Positions 17,028 through 26,513 of a DNA stretch of 40,672 nucleotides are shown piece by piece. Within the stretch, counting starts at the first letter, position 1; each line of letters begins with the position of its first letter. The DNA comes from Calothrix sp. C42_A2020_038 (GTDB taxonomy: Bacteria; Cyanobacteriota; Cyanobacteriia; Cyanobacteriales; Nostocaceae), in NCBI GenBank assembly GCA_015272395.1, contig JACYLQ010000038.1:1-40672 (forward strand). The letters are read 5' to 3'. The notes beneath the pieces are model-generated. The model had not been told where the DNA came from and searched no databases. It saw only the letters and a program-made list of their open reading frames with translations. Position numbers and translations under genes: made by a program.

Positions 17028-19331
17028 TTGAGTTTATTTTACAGATCTTACAGGCAAACAGTATTTAAAGGCAAACGTTCGCATGTCAACAATCATTTCC
17101 GTTCTGCTGGAATGTTTGTTTTTGTTGTGCTGTCTCTGTCTAGTGGACTTGGCTACCGTTTTTATAATCAGCCAAGATTGGATGTCGGTAAGAAAGCTCC
17201 CCAAACGCTGGTTGCACCAAATTCTGCTAGCGTCGAAGATGTAAAAACGACAGAGGAAAGACGTAGAGAAGCTCGTAGCGGAGCTTTGGCAGTATGGGTT
17301 ATTGACCCAGAAGTTAATGAGCGAATTCACCAAAATCTCCAGAAACTATTGACAAAGGCTAATCAAATCCGCGATGAGTTAGGCAACTTTCCATTTATCC
17401 AAACATCTATACTATCTACTGCAACGCAAACTTATTTAAGACAGGCGCCCGAACCGGAATGGCAGGCAGTATTACAAACCTTCGAGCAAAATAGTAATCT
17501 AACTGGCTTAAATTCTGCCCAACAGCGAGCAGTCAATGAACTGCGAGCATATCGTCAGTCTATCTCCTCTCCAATTTCTCAACTGTTGAAAACAATTACT
17601 CAAGCTCGTCAACGCTATCACATTGCTTTAAAAACCCTTAACAACATTAATTTAGCTCAATCCAAAATTTATGATGTGACTTTGTTAAACATATCTGATA
17701 CAGATTGGCAAGAAACTCCAATCCAATTGCACGAAACCTTAGACCGAATGTTAGCACAGGGCATCTATCCAGGGTTATCCCAGGATAACCTCAACTACGC
17801 AATCCAAATGCAAGTAAGTGTTTCTGTTACGAAAACAGCACAACCTTTAGCAAGACGATTGCTATCAATGGTGATAGAAGCTAATTTGACTAAAGATATA
17901 GAGCAAACCAAACTGATTGCTGAACAAGCTGCGCAGGCAGTAGACCCGGAAATAGTTACTATTCAAAAAGGTGAAGTTATTGTCAAAGCTGGAGAAAAAA
18001 TTACTCAAGCTGATTTTGTATTGTTAGATCATTTTGGTTTGAGTCAGCGTGGAATTGACTGGCTAAACCTAATGAGTTTTAGTGGAATAGTGGGATTGTC
18101 AGTAGTTATTTTCCGACTAGTAGAACGACGGATTAACCCCAAATTACGGCGTAGTGATTACATTTTGATTTTGCTGCTAATCCTTAGTACCCCTTTGCTA
18201 GTAGCTTTGACCCAATCGTTTACTGGTTTAACTGCTATTGGTTTGCTCCTTGGTAGCTTTTATGGCACGGCAATTGGGGGAACTGTTATGGGATTATTAA
18301 CAATACTGCTTTCAATCGGAACAGAACTTAAATGGTATTCTTTAATACCTAGTGCCATTGGAGGAATTATGGGCGGATTAATGGCTGGACAATGGCGATT
18401 TCCTGGTAGGGAAGCTCCGCGAACACGGGAGGAATTAGCAACCTTGGGAGTATTAATTGGGTTGGTACAGGGAGCGATTTATTTGTTGATAAATACTGCG
18501 ATTGCTCCGCTTTGGTATACTACACTCGGCGCTGCAGCTCTCAAAAGTTTAACAGGAATAGCCTGGAGTATCTTAGCATTAGGGTTGAGTCCCTACCTAG
18601 AAGCTTTATTTGATTTAGTTACGCCAATTCGTTTGGCTGAATTATCAAATCCCAACCGACCTTTATTAAAACGTCTAGCTCATGAGGCGCCTGGAACTTT
18701 CCAGCACACACTGTTTGTTGCAACTTTGGCAGAAGCTGCGGCACGAGCGCTCAATTGTAATGTAGAATTGGTTCGGGCTGGCGTTTTATATCATGATATT
18801 GGTAAAATGCATGACCCTCTGGGGTTTATTGAAAATCAAATAGGGAGTCAAAATAAGCACGACACGATCAATGACCCTTGGAAAAGTGCAGAAATTATTA
18901 AAAAGCATGTGAGCCAAGGCTTAGTAATGGCTCGTCAATATAAGTTGCCTAGCGCAATTCAGGCATTTATTCCCGAACATCAAGGAACGATATTAATTGC
19001 ATATTTTTATCAACAGGCGCAGCAAAGACAAGAAGAATTTAAAAAATTATTGCAAGAATCAGATTTTCGCTATGATGGGCCGATCCCTCAGTCGAAAGAA
19101 ACAGGAATTGTCATGTTGGCTGATGCTTGTGAGGCAGCGTTACGTTCACAGAAAGATTTAACCCCAGAAACTGCCCTAGCAATGGTAAATAAAATCCTGA
19201 AAGCACGTTGGCTAGATAATCAGTTGCTAGATTCAGGACTGACACGAGAGGAAATGCCTCAAATTGCCCATATTTTTGTCCAGGTCTGGCAGCAATTTCA
19301 TCACAAACGCATTGCCTATCCTAAAATTTAG
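17028..19331 (+). CDS. pgpH: 7TM-HD phosphohydrolase, PgpH-type c-di-AMP phosphodiesterase
   Basis: This 767-residue protein has an N-terminal helix (about 29-46), an extracytoplasmic domain beginning with VGKKAPQTLVAPNSASVEDVK, a block of membrane helices (about 345-530), and a C-terminal HD domain. The metal site is H589/D590 in LYHDIGKMHDP, with EHQGT downstream. This is the PgpH layout, whose known members degrade cyclic di-AMP; the substrate is inferred by family. The start is TTG at 17028, preceded by GGGGG. This matches the long N-terminus seen in cyanobacterial relatives; an ATG at residue 29 would cut into the first helix. Confidence 0.88.
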   Translation: MSLFYRSYRQTVFKGKRSHVNNHFRSAGMFVFVVLSLSSGLGYRFYNQPRLDVGKKAPQTLVAPNSASVEDVKTTEERRREARSGALAVWVIDPEVNERIHQNLQKLLTKANQIRDELGNFPFIQTSILSTATQTYLRQAPEPEWQAVLQTFEQNSNLTGLNSAQQRAVNELRAYRQSISSPISQLLKTITQARQRYHIALKTLNNINLAQSKIYDVTLLNISDTDWQETPIQLHETLDRMLAQGIYPGLSQDNLNYAIQMQVSVSVTKTAQPLARRLLSMVIEANLTKDIEQTKLIAEQAAQAVDPEIVTIQKGEVIVKAGEKITQADFVLLDHFGLSQRGIDWLNLMSFSGIVGLSVVIFRLVERRINPKLRRSDYILILLLILSTPLLVALTQSFTGLTAIGLLLGSFYGTAIGGTVMGLLTILLSIGTELKWYSLIPSAIGGIMGGLMAGQWRFPGREAPRTREELATLGVLIGLVQGAIYLLINTAIAPLWYTTLGAAALKSLTGIAWSILALGLSPYLEALFDLVTPIRLAELSNPNRPLLKRLAHEAPGTFQHTLFVATLAEAAARALNCNVELVRAGVLYHDIGKMHDPLGFIENQIGSQNKHDTINDPWKSAEIIKKHVSQGLVMARQYKLPSAIQAFIPEHQGTILIAYFYQQAQQRQEEFKKLLQESDFRYDGPIPQSKETGIVMLADACEAALRSQKDLTPETALAMVNKILKARWLDNQLLDSGLTREEMPQIAHIFVQVWQQFHHKRIAYPKI

Positions 19332-19374
19332 ATTTTTGCATAAAACGTCTTTCGCCCTTGAGAGAAGTAATTAG

Positions 19375-19397
19375 AGGCAAAGCCGAAGGCTGTGCCT
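19375..19397. repeat. AGGCAAAGCC hairpin after pgpH
   Basis: AGGCAAAGCC (19375-19384) and GGCTGTGCCT (19388-19397) pair with one mismatch around GAA. It resembles the common cyanobacterial AGGC-type palindromic repeats. It may end or protect the pgpH transcript. Confidence 0.45.
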
Positions 19398-19443
19398 GCG
19401 TATATTAAGTACAAACACTTATATATAGCTGTAGATAATTACT

Positions 19444-20169
19444 ATGACCACCTTTGACAATGGCGATAGATTACAATATTTGGCAGTGGCAGTTCAAAAC
19501 CAACCACCTGAGAGTTCGCAGAGACACCGGGCTTTGGGTTTACTAATTCAAGAACTTGGGAAACAGCCGACAGTGGGGGTTTTACGAAAAAATCTTAAGA
19601 AAAAATATTGGAGTTTGATGGATGGACTTTTTGAAGAGTTATTCAACGAAGCACTTCAAGATACATTTATTGCCATTAGTCGAGGGATTGATAAATATGA
19701 CTGCCAACGTCCACTGCTACCTTTAGTTTGTAAAATTGTTAGCAATAAATTTAGTTATCTTCATAAAAAATATACTAGAAGTGGTATTACAAATATTCCC
19801 AAGAGTCAAGATAATACTCATAGCCATTTTAAACTAGGTCAGATAATATCTTTAGATGGATTAGAGGATTTTGCGCACGATAATGTAATTGGTGAATATG
19901 TATTATATGTTCAAGACAAAGTTTTATCTGACCGGGATTTACTCAGAGAATTATTAATAAATGACCCAGATAATATTTTCAAAACATCACATATTAGAAA
20001 TCAACCACATATTACTTTTCAATATCTTGCCATATCTCTATATATAGAAGGTAAAAATATGCAACAGCTATCGAAGGAGTTAAAAGTTCATTATCAAACT
20101 CTAAATAGTTTTTTCAAACGAAAATTGGAGAAATTGGAACCATATTTTCGAGAATACTTAGGAGCTTAA
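19444..20169 (+). CDS. Sigma-70-like factor (cyanobacterial, DUF1822-linked)
   Basis: This 241-residue protein lacks the classical four-region sigma pattern but looks like an ECF-type sigma factor. The segment LFNEALQDTFIAISRGIDKY followed by PLLPLVCKIVSNKFSYLHKK fits region 2. The end, YIEGKNMQQLSKELKVHYQT plus LNSFFKRKLEKLEP, fits a region-4 helix-turn-helix. Such genes often stand directly before DUF1822 genes in cyanobacteria, as here (37-bp gap, same direction). It may direct transcription of this locus or others. Recognition is by layout and helix pattern, so the class is moderately sure and the regulon unknown. Confidence 0.65.
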   Translation: MTTFDNGDRLQYLAVAVQNQPPESSQRHRALGLLIQELGKQPTVGVLRKNLKKKYWSLMDGLFEELFNEALQDTFIAISRGIDKYDCQRPLLPLVCKIVSNKFSYLHKKYTRSGITNIPKSQDNTHSHFKLGQIISLDGLEDFAHDNVIGEYVLYVQDKVLSDRDLLRELLINDPDNIFKTSHIRNQPHITFQYLAISLYIEGKNMQQLSKELKVHYQTLNSFFKRKLEKLEPYFREYLGA

Positions 20170-20206
20170 ACTTAATTAGCCATCAAAGAAATATTGGGGA
20201 ATAATT

Positions 20207-21355
20207 ATGAATACTACAAATACTACTAATTTAATGACAATTCCGCTTGCTTCTGAAGCCCATTCTCTTGCTCAAGTGTACAGTAAGCAACATAATCGTC
20301 CCGAAAAGGTCAAACAAGTATACTTAAACACTTTAGCAATTTATGCAGTCGAACATTATTTTCGGCGCCAAGGTTTTGTTCCCGACTGGGAAGGTAGTGA
20401 TAGTCGCAAAGTAATTGTGCAGAAGTTTCTTGATATTGCTGATTTGAATATTCAAAATCTAGGTAAGTTTGAATGTCGTCCTATATTACCTGGCGCCGAT
20501 ATTTTGGAAATACCTTGCGAAGCTTGGGATGAGCGACTAGGATATATTGCAGTCCAGCTGACTCAATCTTTACAAGAAGCAATATTAATAGGATTTGTGC
20601 CACATGTAGTTGAACCAGGAATTATACCTTTGAGCCAACTACGCGCGTTTGCAGAACTTCCAAGATATTTAAGTCAAATACAAAATAAAAATGTAGATGC
20701 GCTACCAAAACTTGTATATTTAGAAAACTGGTTGAATAATATTTTTGATTCTAGCTGGCAGACAGTAGAAGAATTTTTTAGTACTAAAACATATAATATT
20801 GCTTTTAGAAATCATGTTATCCTAACAGAAAGTCTGAATCTCAATGATAAAGACAGTCTTAAAGAATTTGTTGCATCTTTATATGCTAACCAACGTCATG
20901 CAAGCTCAACAGAAAAAATCTACCCTACTCAATTAGAACCAGTAACAGCATTAAGTCAACTCATTAACTCAACTCAAGATGACGAGACTCGTTGGAAAGC
21001 AATTGAACTTCTCTGGAAAATCAAACCCAACCACCCATCAGCTGCAACCAGAAGAATTACTGATTTAGGAATGCAGCTAGCGGGATATTCTATTGCTTTA
21101 ATGGTTGCTACCTTACCCAAGCTTGATGGTCGAAGAGGTATTCTCTTACGTGTTTACCCAATGGGTAATCAACCATACTTACCACCAAATCTAAAATTAA
21201 TCGGTTTCGATGAAACTGGTAAAACACTGCTCGAAGTTCAAGCACGGAGTCAAGATAATTACATCCAATTTCGATTTAACGCTGACCCAGGAGACAAATT
21301 TAGTGTTCAAGTTGCTTTAGGAACAGCAAGTATCACGGAATATTTCATGGTTTAG
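20207..21355 (+). CDS. DUF1822 family protein
   Basis: This 382-residue protein has the family start, MTIPLASEAHSLAQVYSKQH, followed by KVKQVYLNTLAIYAVEHYFR and GKFECRPILPGADILEIPCE. The middle region is variable. The C-terminal part, YSIALMVATLPKLDGRRGIL plus LRVYPMGNQPYLPPNLKLIG, is a conserved beta-rich domain of these proteins. DUF1822 is nearly restricted to cyanobacteria and is commonly linked to sigma-like factors and CHAT-domain proteins. No enzymatic motif is visible and the function is unknown. It follows the sigma-like gene and converges on the CHAT gene across a palindromic terminator. Confidence 0.88.
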   Translation: MNTTNTTNLMTIPLASEAHSLAQVYSKQHNRPEKVKQVYLNTLAIYAVEHYFRRQGFVPDWEGSDSRKVIVQKFLDIADLNIQNLGKFECRPILPGADILEIPCEAWDERLGYIAVQLTQSLQEAILIGFVPHVVEPGIIPLSQLRAFAELPRYLSQIQNKNVDALPKLVYLENWLNNIFDSSWQTVEEFFSTKTYNIAFRNHVILTESLNLNDKDSLKEFVASLYANQRHASSTEKIYPTQLEPVTALSQLINSTQDDETRWKAIELLWKIKPNHPSAATRRITDLGMQLAGYSIALMVATLPKLDGRRGILLRVYPMGNQPYLPPNLKLIGFDETGKTLLEVQARSQDNYIQFRFNADPGDKFSVQVALGTASITEYFMV

Positions 21356-21417
21356 TTAGAAGCTTCAGATTTCTGACGCGCGGTCTTACAGCAGATTGCA
21401 TTTTGACGCGGTACACG

Positions 21418-21443
21418 TAGAGACGTTACATGTAACGTCTCTA
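21418..21443. terminator. 26-bp perfect palindrome between DUF1822 and CHAT genes
   Basis: The sequence TAGAGACGTTACA (21418-21430) is followed immediately by its exact complement. It lies between two converging genes and can end transcription in both directions. It shares the AGAGACG/CGTCTCT core with 1276-1309 and 40430-40456. Confidence 0.55.
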
Positions 21444-21504
21444 GCAGGGTGGGCAATCAACCAATGACACGAACCACTACCCTTTTAGTATCTTATAGTT
21501 TAAG

Positions 21505-24141
21505 CTAAAATCTTTCATCGATAAAGTCGCATGAAGAGTTTTTGCATTCCACTTTAACTAATACACCAAAACGATTATCATGACGAATAGGTTTGCGACT
21601 ACCCTTTTCTGGTTGAGTTTCAAATTCAATAATTGCTGTGGCACCTTTTGCTCTAAAATTTTCAATATTATTAAGTATATTGTCTTTGAGTTTCTGACGA
21701 TTAGGTTCTCCTGTAATTGTTTTTAAGCCTTTGTTAATAACTTGGACTGCATCGTATGACATAACAGTTACCCAGTTAATTTTTGTAGTTCCCCAGAGTT
21801 GATTTGCTTCTTTCTCGAAAGGAGAATCATTTCTATGCCAAGTAACGGAGACAAGTAGTTTGCTTTTTTCACAAGCTTGACCAAAAGTACTGTTTTTAGT
21901 TTTATCATCGTACAGGGTGCTAGAACCTAATACGATGAATCGATTATCTTGTAAATTCGCAATTGCTTTTACTATTTCTAACGCTTTATTTAAAACACTT
22001 TCAACACCAGATGGAACAAGTAATATAACGTTTGGATTAAACGTGTTAACTTTGCTGATAATTTGTTCTACACTGTCCCTTTGTAAATTGTATGAAGAGA
22101 CATTTAGCGGATTAATATTTTTGACAAAATTATCTTTGATTGATTGACTGTAAGATTCTCCTTCGTGATATGCAACAATTGCTCTAATGTTAGCTGATGG
22201 AATTTTTGTTGATATATATTGATGCATATTTGCGACAGCACTGATATCACTGGGTACTGTACGAAGAACGGTATATGTTAATTGACTTAATTGAGTAGAG
22301 GTGCTGGTGGGAGAAACAACAAGAATTTTATCTTTGTATTCATTATTTACAGCAGTAATAGTAAGCTCACTTCGATAGTGACCAATCACAGCTAAAATAT
22401 CTTGTTGGTTCTTATCATTTACTAGTCTACGCGCGACTTCGATTGTTGTTTCGTGATTATTACCATCATCTACTATTTCGACCTCTAATAGTTTGCCATT
22501 AATGCCATTTGTACAAGTTTGATTTTGATTATTATTAATATATTTTACAATTTTATCAACACTACCACAATTGATTTTGCTTTGGGCGTGAGCAACACCG
22601 CGCAAAATTCTTTCTGCAACGTTTAGATTTTTGCTAATAGGTACACTCACTGCGATATGTATATTATCTTTTCCTGTTGCTTCTGCAATTGCATTATTTA
22701 GATAAATGAGACTTTCAGGGTCGTTGGGAACATTTTTTAATGACTCTCGATAAGCATCAATGACGAACTGCCAATTTTTTCCATACTCACGACTTGCTCT
22801 TTCTTTGGCAGAATTAGTCGTAAATAAAATTTTATCACCTCGACTAAAAAGTTTATCGATACTTGGACTATTTACTAAAGAAATTGGAGTGTTTTTATTA
22901 CTTGAAGGAGGAGTTTTTTGGGTTATCGACTCTGGTGAATGAATAATTAATCCGATTATAATAGCCGTGCAAATTCCTAGTAGTACTAAAGTTGCTAGTG
23001 TGGCAAATTTATGTGAACGCCAAAGCTTTTGGATACCACGTTGAATTTTTATATGCAGAGGTTGGCGCCAGTATAAAGAGCTTTCAGCAGGGTTTTGACA
23101 AACTACAGGTAGCCAAGAAGCATAAGGATATAAATGTTCAATATCTTCTAACTTTTCCTGTGCTTTTCGCATCGCTAAGTGAAACCTTTCTCCTTGCGAA
23201 AACAGATGTAAGAATTCCTGTAAAAATTCCTTTGCTACTTCATCGGGTACAGGTTCACGCATGACTATTATCTGCGGAATACCTAATTCTGTCAGTTTAC
23301 TTGCTAACCCTAAACCATCACATGAATTGAAAATCGCTAGCTTTAAACCATTCTCGATTGCTTTAATAAAAGCATTTCTTAAATCTTTCAGCGATGGACT
23401 ATCAATATTATTAATTTGAATAACTCCGTCGTTTCCCTGACTTGATGTTGCACTGTGTCCGGCAAAGCATAATATATCCCAGTTACCAGTACGTAATTTA
23501 TCACATAGCTGCTTCCTAGTTGGTTGTTTGAGAGCTTCAACCTTAGAGCTTGGTAAATTACTAATTACTCTTCCATCTACAAGAACATCAATTCTATCGT
23601 CAACACCTAAAACTGCTAATATCTTAACTGGTGTTTGAAGTGGTTTTGAAGGTGGGTTATATTTGGCGCCTAATGATAACCAAGCTCGTTTACGGTTTTG
23701 AAATAATTTCCACAAATGCCAAGGTAATTTCTTTAAAATTTCGTTATTAGTCTGAAAAATAATCCGTGCAGATTCATCTTTGCCCACTTCTTCTTCAATA
23801 TATACACGTAGTTGTCCCATTGACGGATGCTCAAACCATTCCATTAGTCTCTGTTCCAACGCTCTACCAGCTTCCCTGCAACTGTCTGGAGTCGAGATGT
23901 TGGTTGTTTGCTCAGGGTCAACATCAATACCTCTGCCTAGACGAGTTACTCTTCGTACCGCATCCAAGTTGTGATAATTATTTTGAAAATTATTATACAA
24001 TTCCGGAATATCCGGCGCCGATGGAAATTGACCTAATTCTTCTTTGTAAACAGTACCACCTTCTTCGCGAATTCGCAGGGTAACAGGAAAACCTTGTTCA
24101 AAATTACCATTGCCGATAGTGAATACAACCACCTTACTCAT
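21505..24141 (-). CDS. CHAT protease - membrane helix - LivJ-type ligand-binding fusion
   Basis: This 878-residue protein has three parts. Residues about 100-355 form a CHAT (caspase-like, clan CD) domain with H229 in CFAGHSATS and C274 in AIFNSCDGLGLASKL, the expected catalytic pair. One membrane helix follows at about 379-401 (FATLATLVLLGICTAIIIGL). Residues about 490-870 form a type I periplasmic binding domain like branched-chain amino-acid receptors (DNIHIAVSVPISKNLNVAER, LAVIGHYRSELTITAVNNEY, VVSPTSTSTQLSQL). Without an N-terminal signal, the protease should be cytoplasmic and the sensor extracytoplasmic. This suggests ligand-controlled proteolysis, which is inference. It lies 71 bp after a histidine kinase gene on the same strand. 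Confidence 0.85.
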   Translation of the reverse strand: MSKVVVFTIGNGNFEQGFPVTLRIREEGGTVYKEELGQFPSAPDIPELYNNFQNNYHNLDAVRRVTRLGRGIDVDPEQTTNISTPDSCREAGRALEQRLMEWFEHPSMGQLRVYIEEEVGKDESARIIFQTNNEILKKLPWHLWKLFQNRKRAWLSLGAKYNPPSKPLQTPVKILAVLGVDDRIDVLVDGRVISNLPSSKVEALKQPTRKQLCDKLRTGNWDILCFAGHSATSSQGNDGVIQINNIDSPSLKDLRNAFIKAIENGLKLAIFNSCDGLGLASKLTELGIPQIIVMREPVPDEVAKEFLQEFLHLFSQGERFHLAMRKAQEKLEDIEHLYPYASWLPVVCQNPAESSLYWRQPLHIKIQRGIQKLWRSHKFATLATLVLLGICTAIIIGLIIHSPESITQKTPPSSNKNTPISLVNSPSIDKLFSRGDKILFTTNSAKERASREYGKNWQFVIDAYRESLKNVPNDPESLIYLNNAIAEATGKDNIHIAVSVPISKNLNVAERILRGVAHAQSKINCGSVDKIVKYINNNQNQTCTNGINGKLLEVEIVDDGNNHETTIEVARRLVNDKNQQDILAVIGHYRSELTITAVNNEYKDKILVVSPTSTSTQLSQLTYTVLRTVPSDISAVANMHQYISTKIPSANIRAIVAYHEGESYSQSIKDNFVKNINPLNVSSYNLQRDSVEQIISKVNTFNPNVILLVPSGVESVLNKALEIVKAIANLQDNRFIVLGSSTLYDDKTKNSTFGQACEKSKLLVSVTWHRNDSPFEKEANQLWGTTKINWVTVMSYDAVQVINKGLKTITGEPNRQKLKDNILNNIENFRAKGATAIIEFETQPEKGSRKPIRHDNRFGVLVKVECKNSSCDFIDERF

Positions 24142-24212
24142 TTATTAATAGTTATTTTTGATACTATGGTTATTTCATTTTTAACAATATACCAGTTATC
24201 ATACACAACTAT

Positions 24213-26513
24213 CTAAAATATAGAAGACCCAGCAGCCAATTCCATAATTTGATCGAAATGAAAATTATTGACAAGTTGGTGTAGTGCTGACGCTAGAGTT
24301 GCGTGTTCTTGAGGAATATGACTTAATAGCTGTAAAATTCTTTCGTCACTACATTCACAAGCAGCAATGTAAAGCGACTGTTGCCATTGGTATGGCATTA
24401 CTTCTAGGTCTTGTTTAGTTAATCTAACTGGCTGTGAATGGCTAACAAGGCTTTGGTTATGGTTTTCATCAATATATACTACTCCTAAATGCGTCGCTAT
24501 TTTATCAAATATCTCCTCTGCTTGAAATGGTTTACTTTGAAAATCATCGCATCCAGCAGAAAATATTTTTACACGTTCTTCTTCGAGAGCGCTAGCTGTC
24601 AAAGCGATAATTTTGGTCGCTTGCCTTTTTTCTTGAACTAACGCTTTGATTTTTTGTGTTGCTTGATACCCATCTAGCAAAGGCATTTGCATATCCATAA
24701 AAATTAAATGTGGTTGCCAACTATGCCATAAATCTATACCTTGTTCTCCATTGATAGCTTCCTGAACTGCAAAACCTAATGGAATTAATAGTTGTGCTAA
24801 AAGATGACGATGTTCCCATGAATCATCAACTATAAGAATACGAAAGTTGGGTTGTCCAGGCGCCAATTTTATAGGTTTGCTACGCATGATTTCCTCAACT
24901 TGTATTTGTTGTACCCGAACTGGTATGTCAAAGGAAAATACACTTCCTTCACCAACAGTACTTTCAATTTTGATTTCACCACCCATTAATTGGATGAAAC
25001 TGCGACTGAGTGATAAACCTAGTCCTGTACCTTGTTGCGTTTGCTCAATAGTTGAAGATTGTGCGAAAGCTTCAAATAAGTTATCGATTTCTTCAACGGC
25101 AATGCCAATACCTGTATCGCTAACCTCGAAGTGCAAAAAGGAAATATTAAGGTTTTCTGGCTGCTCATTTCCAAGTGTTACATATAATGTCACAGTACCT
25201 TTAGATGTAAATTTAATGGCATTGCTAAGTAAATTCAGTAGCACTTGTCGTAATTTTCTTTCGTCGGCATTAATATACTGTGGTACATTTTTTGCCTGCG
25301 TGAAGATGAGAGTTAGATGTTTAGATACAGCAAGTGGAGACATGCTAACTTTTAACTCATCAAGCAAATTATACAAATCAAAGTTAGTGTTATTGAGCTT
25401 GATTTTACCTGCTTCAATTTTAGATATTTCCAACACATCATTAATCAAACCGAGTAAGTGCTGCCCATTACGATTGATAATATCAAGATACTTACTTTGT
25501 GTTTGACCACAAGTACTGCGATAAATTACTTGAGTGAAACCTAAAATACTATTGAGAGGAGTTCTAAGTTCATGACTCATCCGTGCCAAAAATAGGCTTT
25601 TAGCACGATTGGCATTTTCTGCATTCAATAAAGCTTGCTTTAACTCAGCTTCTGCTTGTTTACTCAATCTAACATTTTGGAATACACCGATTATATACTG
25701 GAGTTGTCGATGAGCATCAAACACTAACGATAAATTAATTTCTATCCATTTTATCTGATTATCTTTGCTTTGTACACAGGCTTCAAATGAGCAGTTTGCA
25801 TCTTCACCTCTATATAATTTATCAATAGATGTTTGATATAAATTTAAGTATTCAGATAAAATAATTTCTTGTAAATTTAAATCGAGCAATTCTGACTCTA
25901 AGTATCCTAAAATCTCGCAAAATTTACGATTGACCTGTAGAAATTTTCCAGAAGGTGCCATCTGGGTAATTCCTACAGGTGCTTGTTCAAAAAATAAACG
26001 ATACTGATTCTCACTTTCACTTCGTTGAATTTCAACTTGTTTACGTTGATTAATTTCTGGTTGCAACTGCTGATTTAATCGCTTTATTTGTGAAACTGGC
26101 TTGTGCTTGAGTAAGTCTGCTGATTGAAGAATATCTCTGATGGCTTCGTATGTAATGACTCCAACCACCTCAATTCCTGAAACTACTGCAAGATGAGAAA
26201 CGTGATTGTGATAAAGCAAGTGAACTACCGTGAAAATATCTTCGACTTCATTTTCTGAAATCGTTACTAATTGCAATGATATGACTTCTAATACACGAGT
26301 CTCATTAAAAATAATACCTCTTGCAGCCGCACAAACAATATCTTTTTCAGTGATAATCTTTGTCAAGCTGGTTTTCTCATTATCATCTTGACTTACTAGC
26401 GCATAGCTACTGCAGTGCTGACTCATTAAAGCAACAGCGTCAGATAACAGTATGTCTGACGAAATAATTAGTGGGTGGTAGTTAATCGCCGATTTTATAT
26501 CAATAGTTGACAT
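24213..26513 (-). CDS. Hybrid histidine kinase with CBS pair, PAS, HisKA-HATPase and receiver
   Basis: This 766-residue protein starts with two CBS motifs (about 1-130), which usually bind adenosyl nucleotides. A PAS domain follows (about 165-285, FFEQAPVGITQMAPSGKFLQ). Then comes the kinase core: H-box MSHELRTPLN with H314, N-box LLNLLSNAIKFT, G1 DTGIGI and G2 GTGLGLSLS. The receiver (about 555-670) has IVDDS, phosphoacceptor D607 in IFMDMQMPLLDG, and the lysine in SKPF. The last 90 residues match no domain I know. There is no membrane helix, so it is a soluble sensor. It is just upstream of the CHAT fusion gene with no terminator seen between them. Confidence 0.9.
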   Translation of the reverse strand: MSTIDIKSAINYHPLIISSDILLSDAVALMSQHCSSYALVSQDDNEKTSLTKIITEKDIVCAAARGIIFNETRVLEVISLQLVTISENEVEDIFTVVHLLYHNHVSHLAVVSGIEVVGVITYEAIRDILQSADLLKHKPVSQIKRLNQQLQPEINQRKQVEIQRSESENQYRLFFEQAPVGITQMAPSGKFLQVNRKFCEILGYLESELLDLNLQEIILSEYLNLYQTSIDKLYRGEDANCSFEACVQSKDNQIKWIEINLSLVFDAHRQLQYIIGVFQNVRLSKQAEAELKQALLNAENANRAKSLFLARMSHELRTPLNSILGFTQVIYRSTCGQTQSKYLDIINRNGQHLLGLINDVLEISKIEAGKIKLNNTNFDLYNLLDELKVSMSPLAVSKHLTLIFTQAKNVPQYINADERKLRQVLLNLLSNAIKFTSKGTVTLYVTLGNEQPENLNISFLHFEVSDTGIGIAVEEIDNLFEAFAQSSTIEQTQQGTGLGLSLSRSFIQLMGGEIKIESTVGEGSVFSFDIPVRVQQIQVEEIMRSKPIKLAPGQPNFRILIVDDSWEHRHLLAQLLIPLGFAVQEAINGEQGIDLWHSWQPHLIFMDMQMPLLDGYQATQKIKALVQEKRQATKIIALTASALEEERVKIFSAGCDDFQSKPFQAEEIFDKIATHLGVVYIDENHNQSLVSHSQPVRLTKQDLEVMPYQWQQSLYIAACECSDERILQLLSHIPQEHATLASALHQLVNNFHFDQIMELAAGSSIF

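Noticed and set aside
24847-25506. 219-codon plus-strand frame opposite the histidine kinase
   Set aside because: It is antisense to the conserved kinase core, and its composition reflects that gene.
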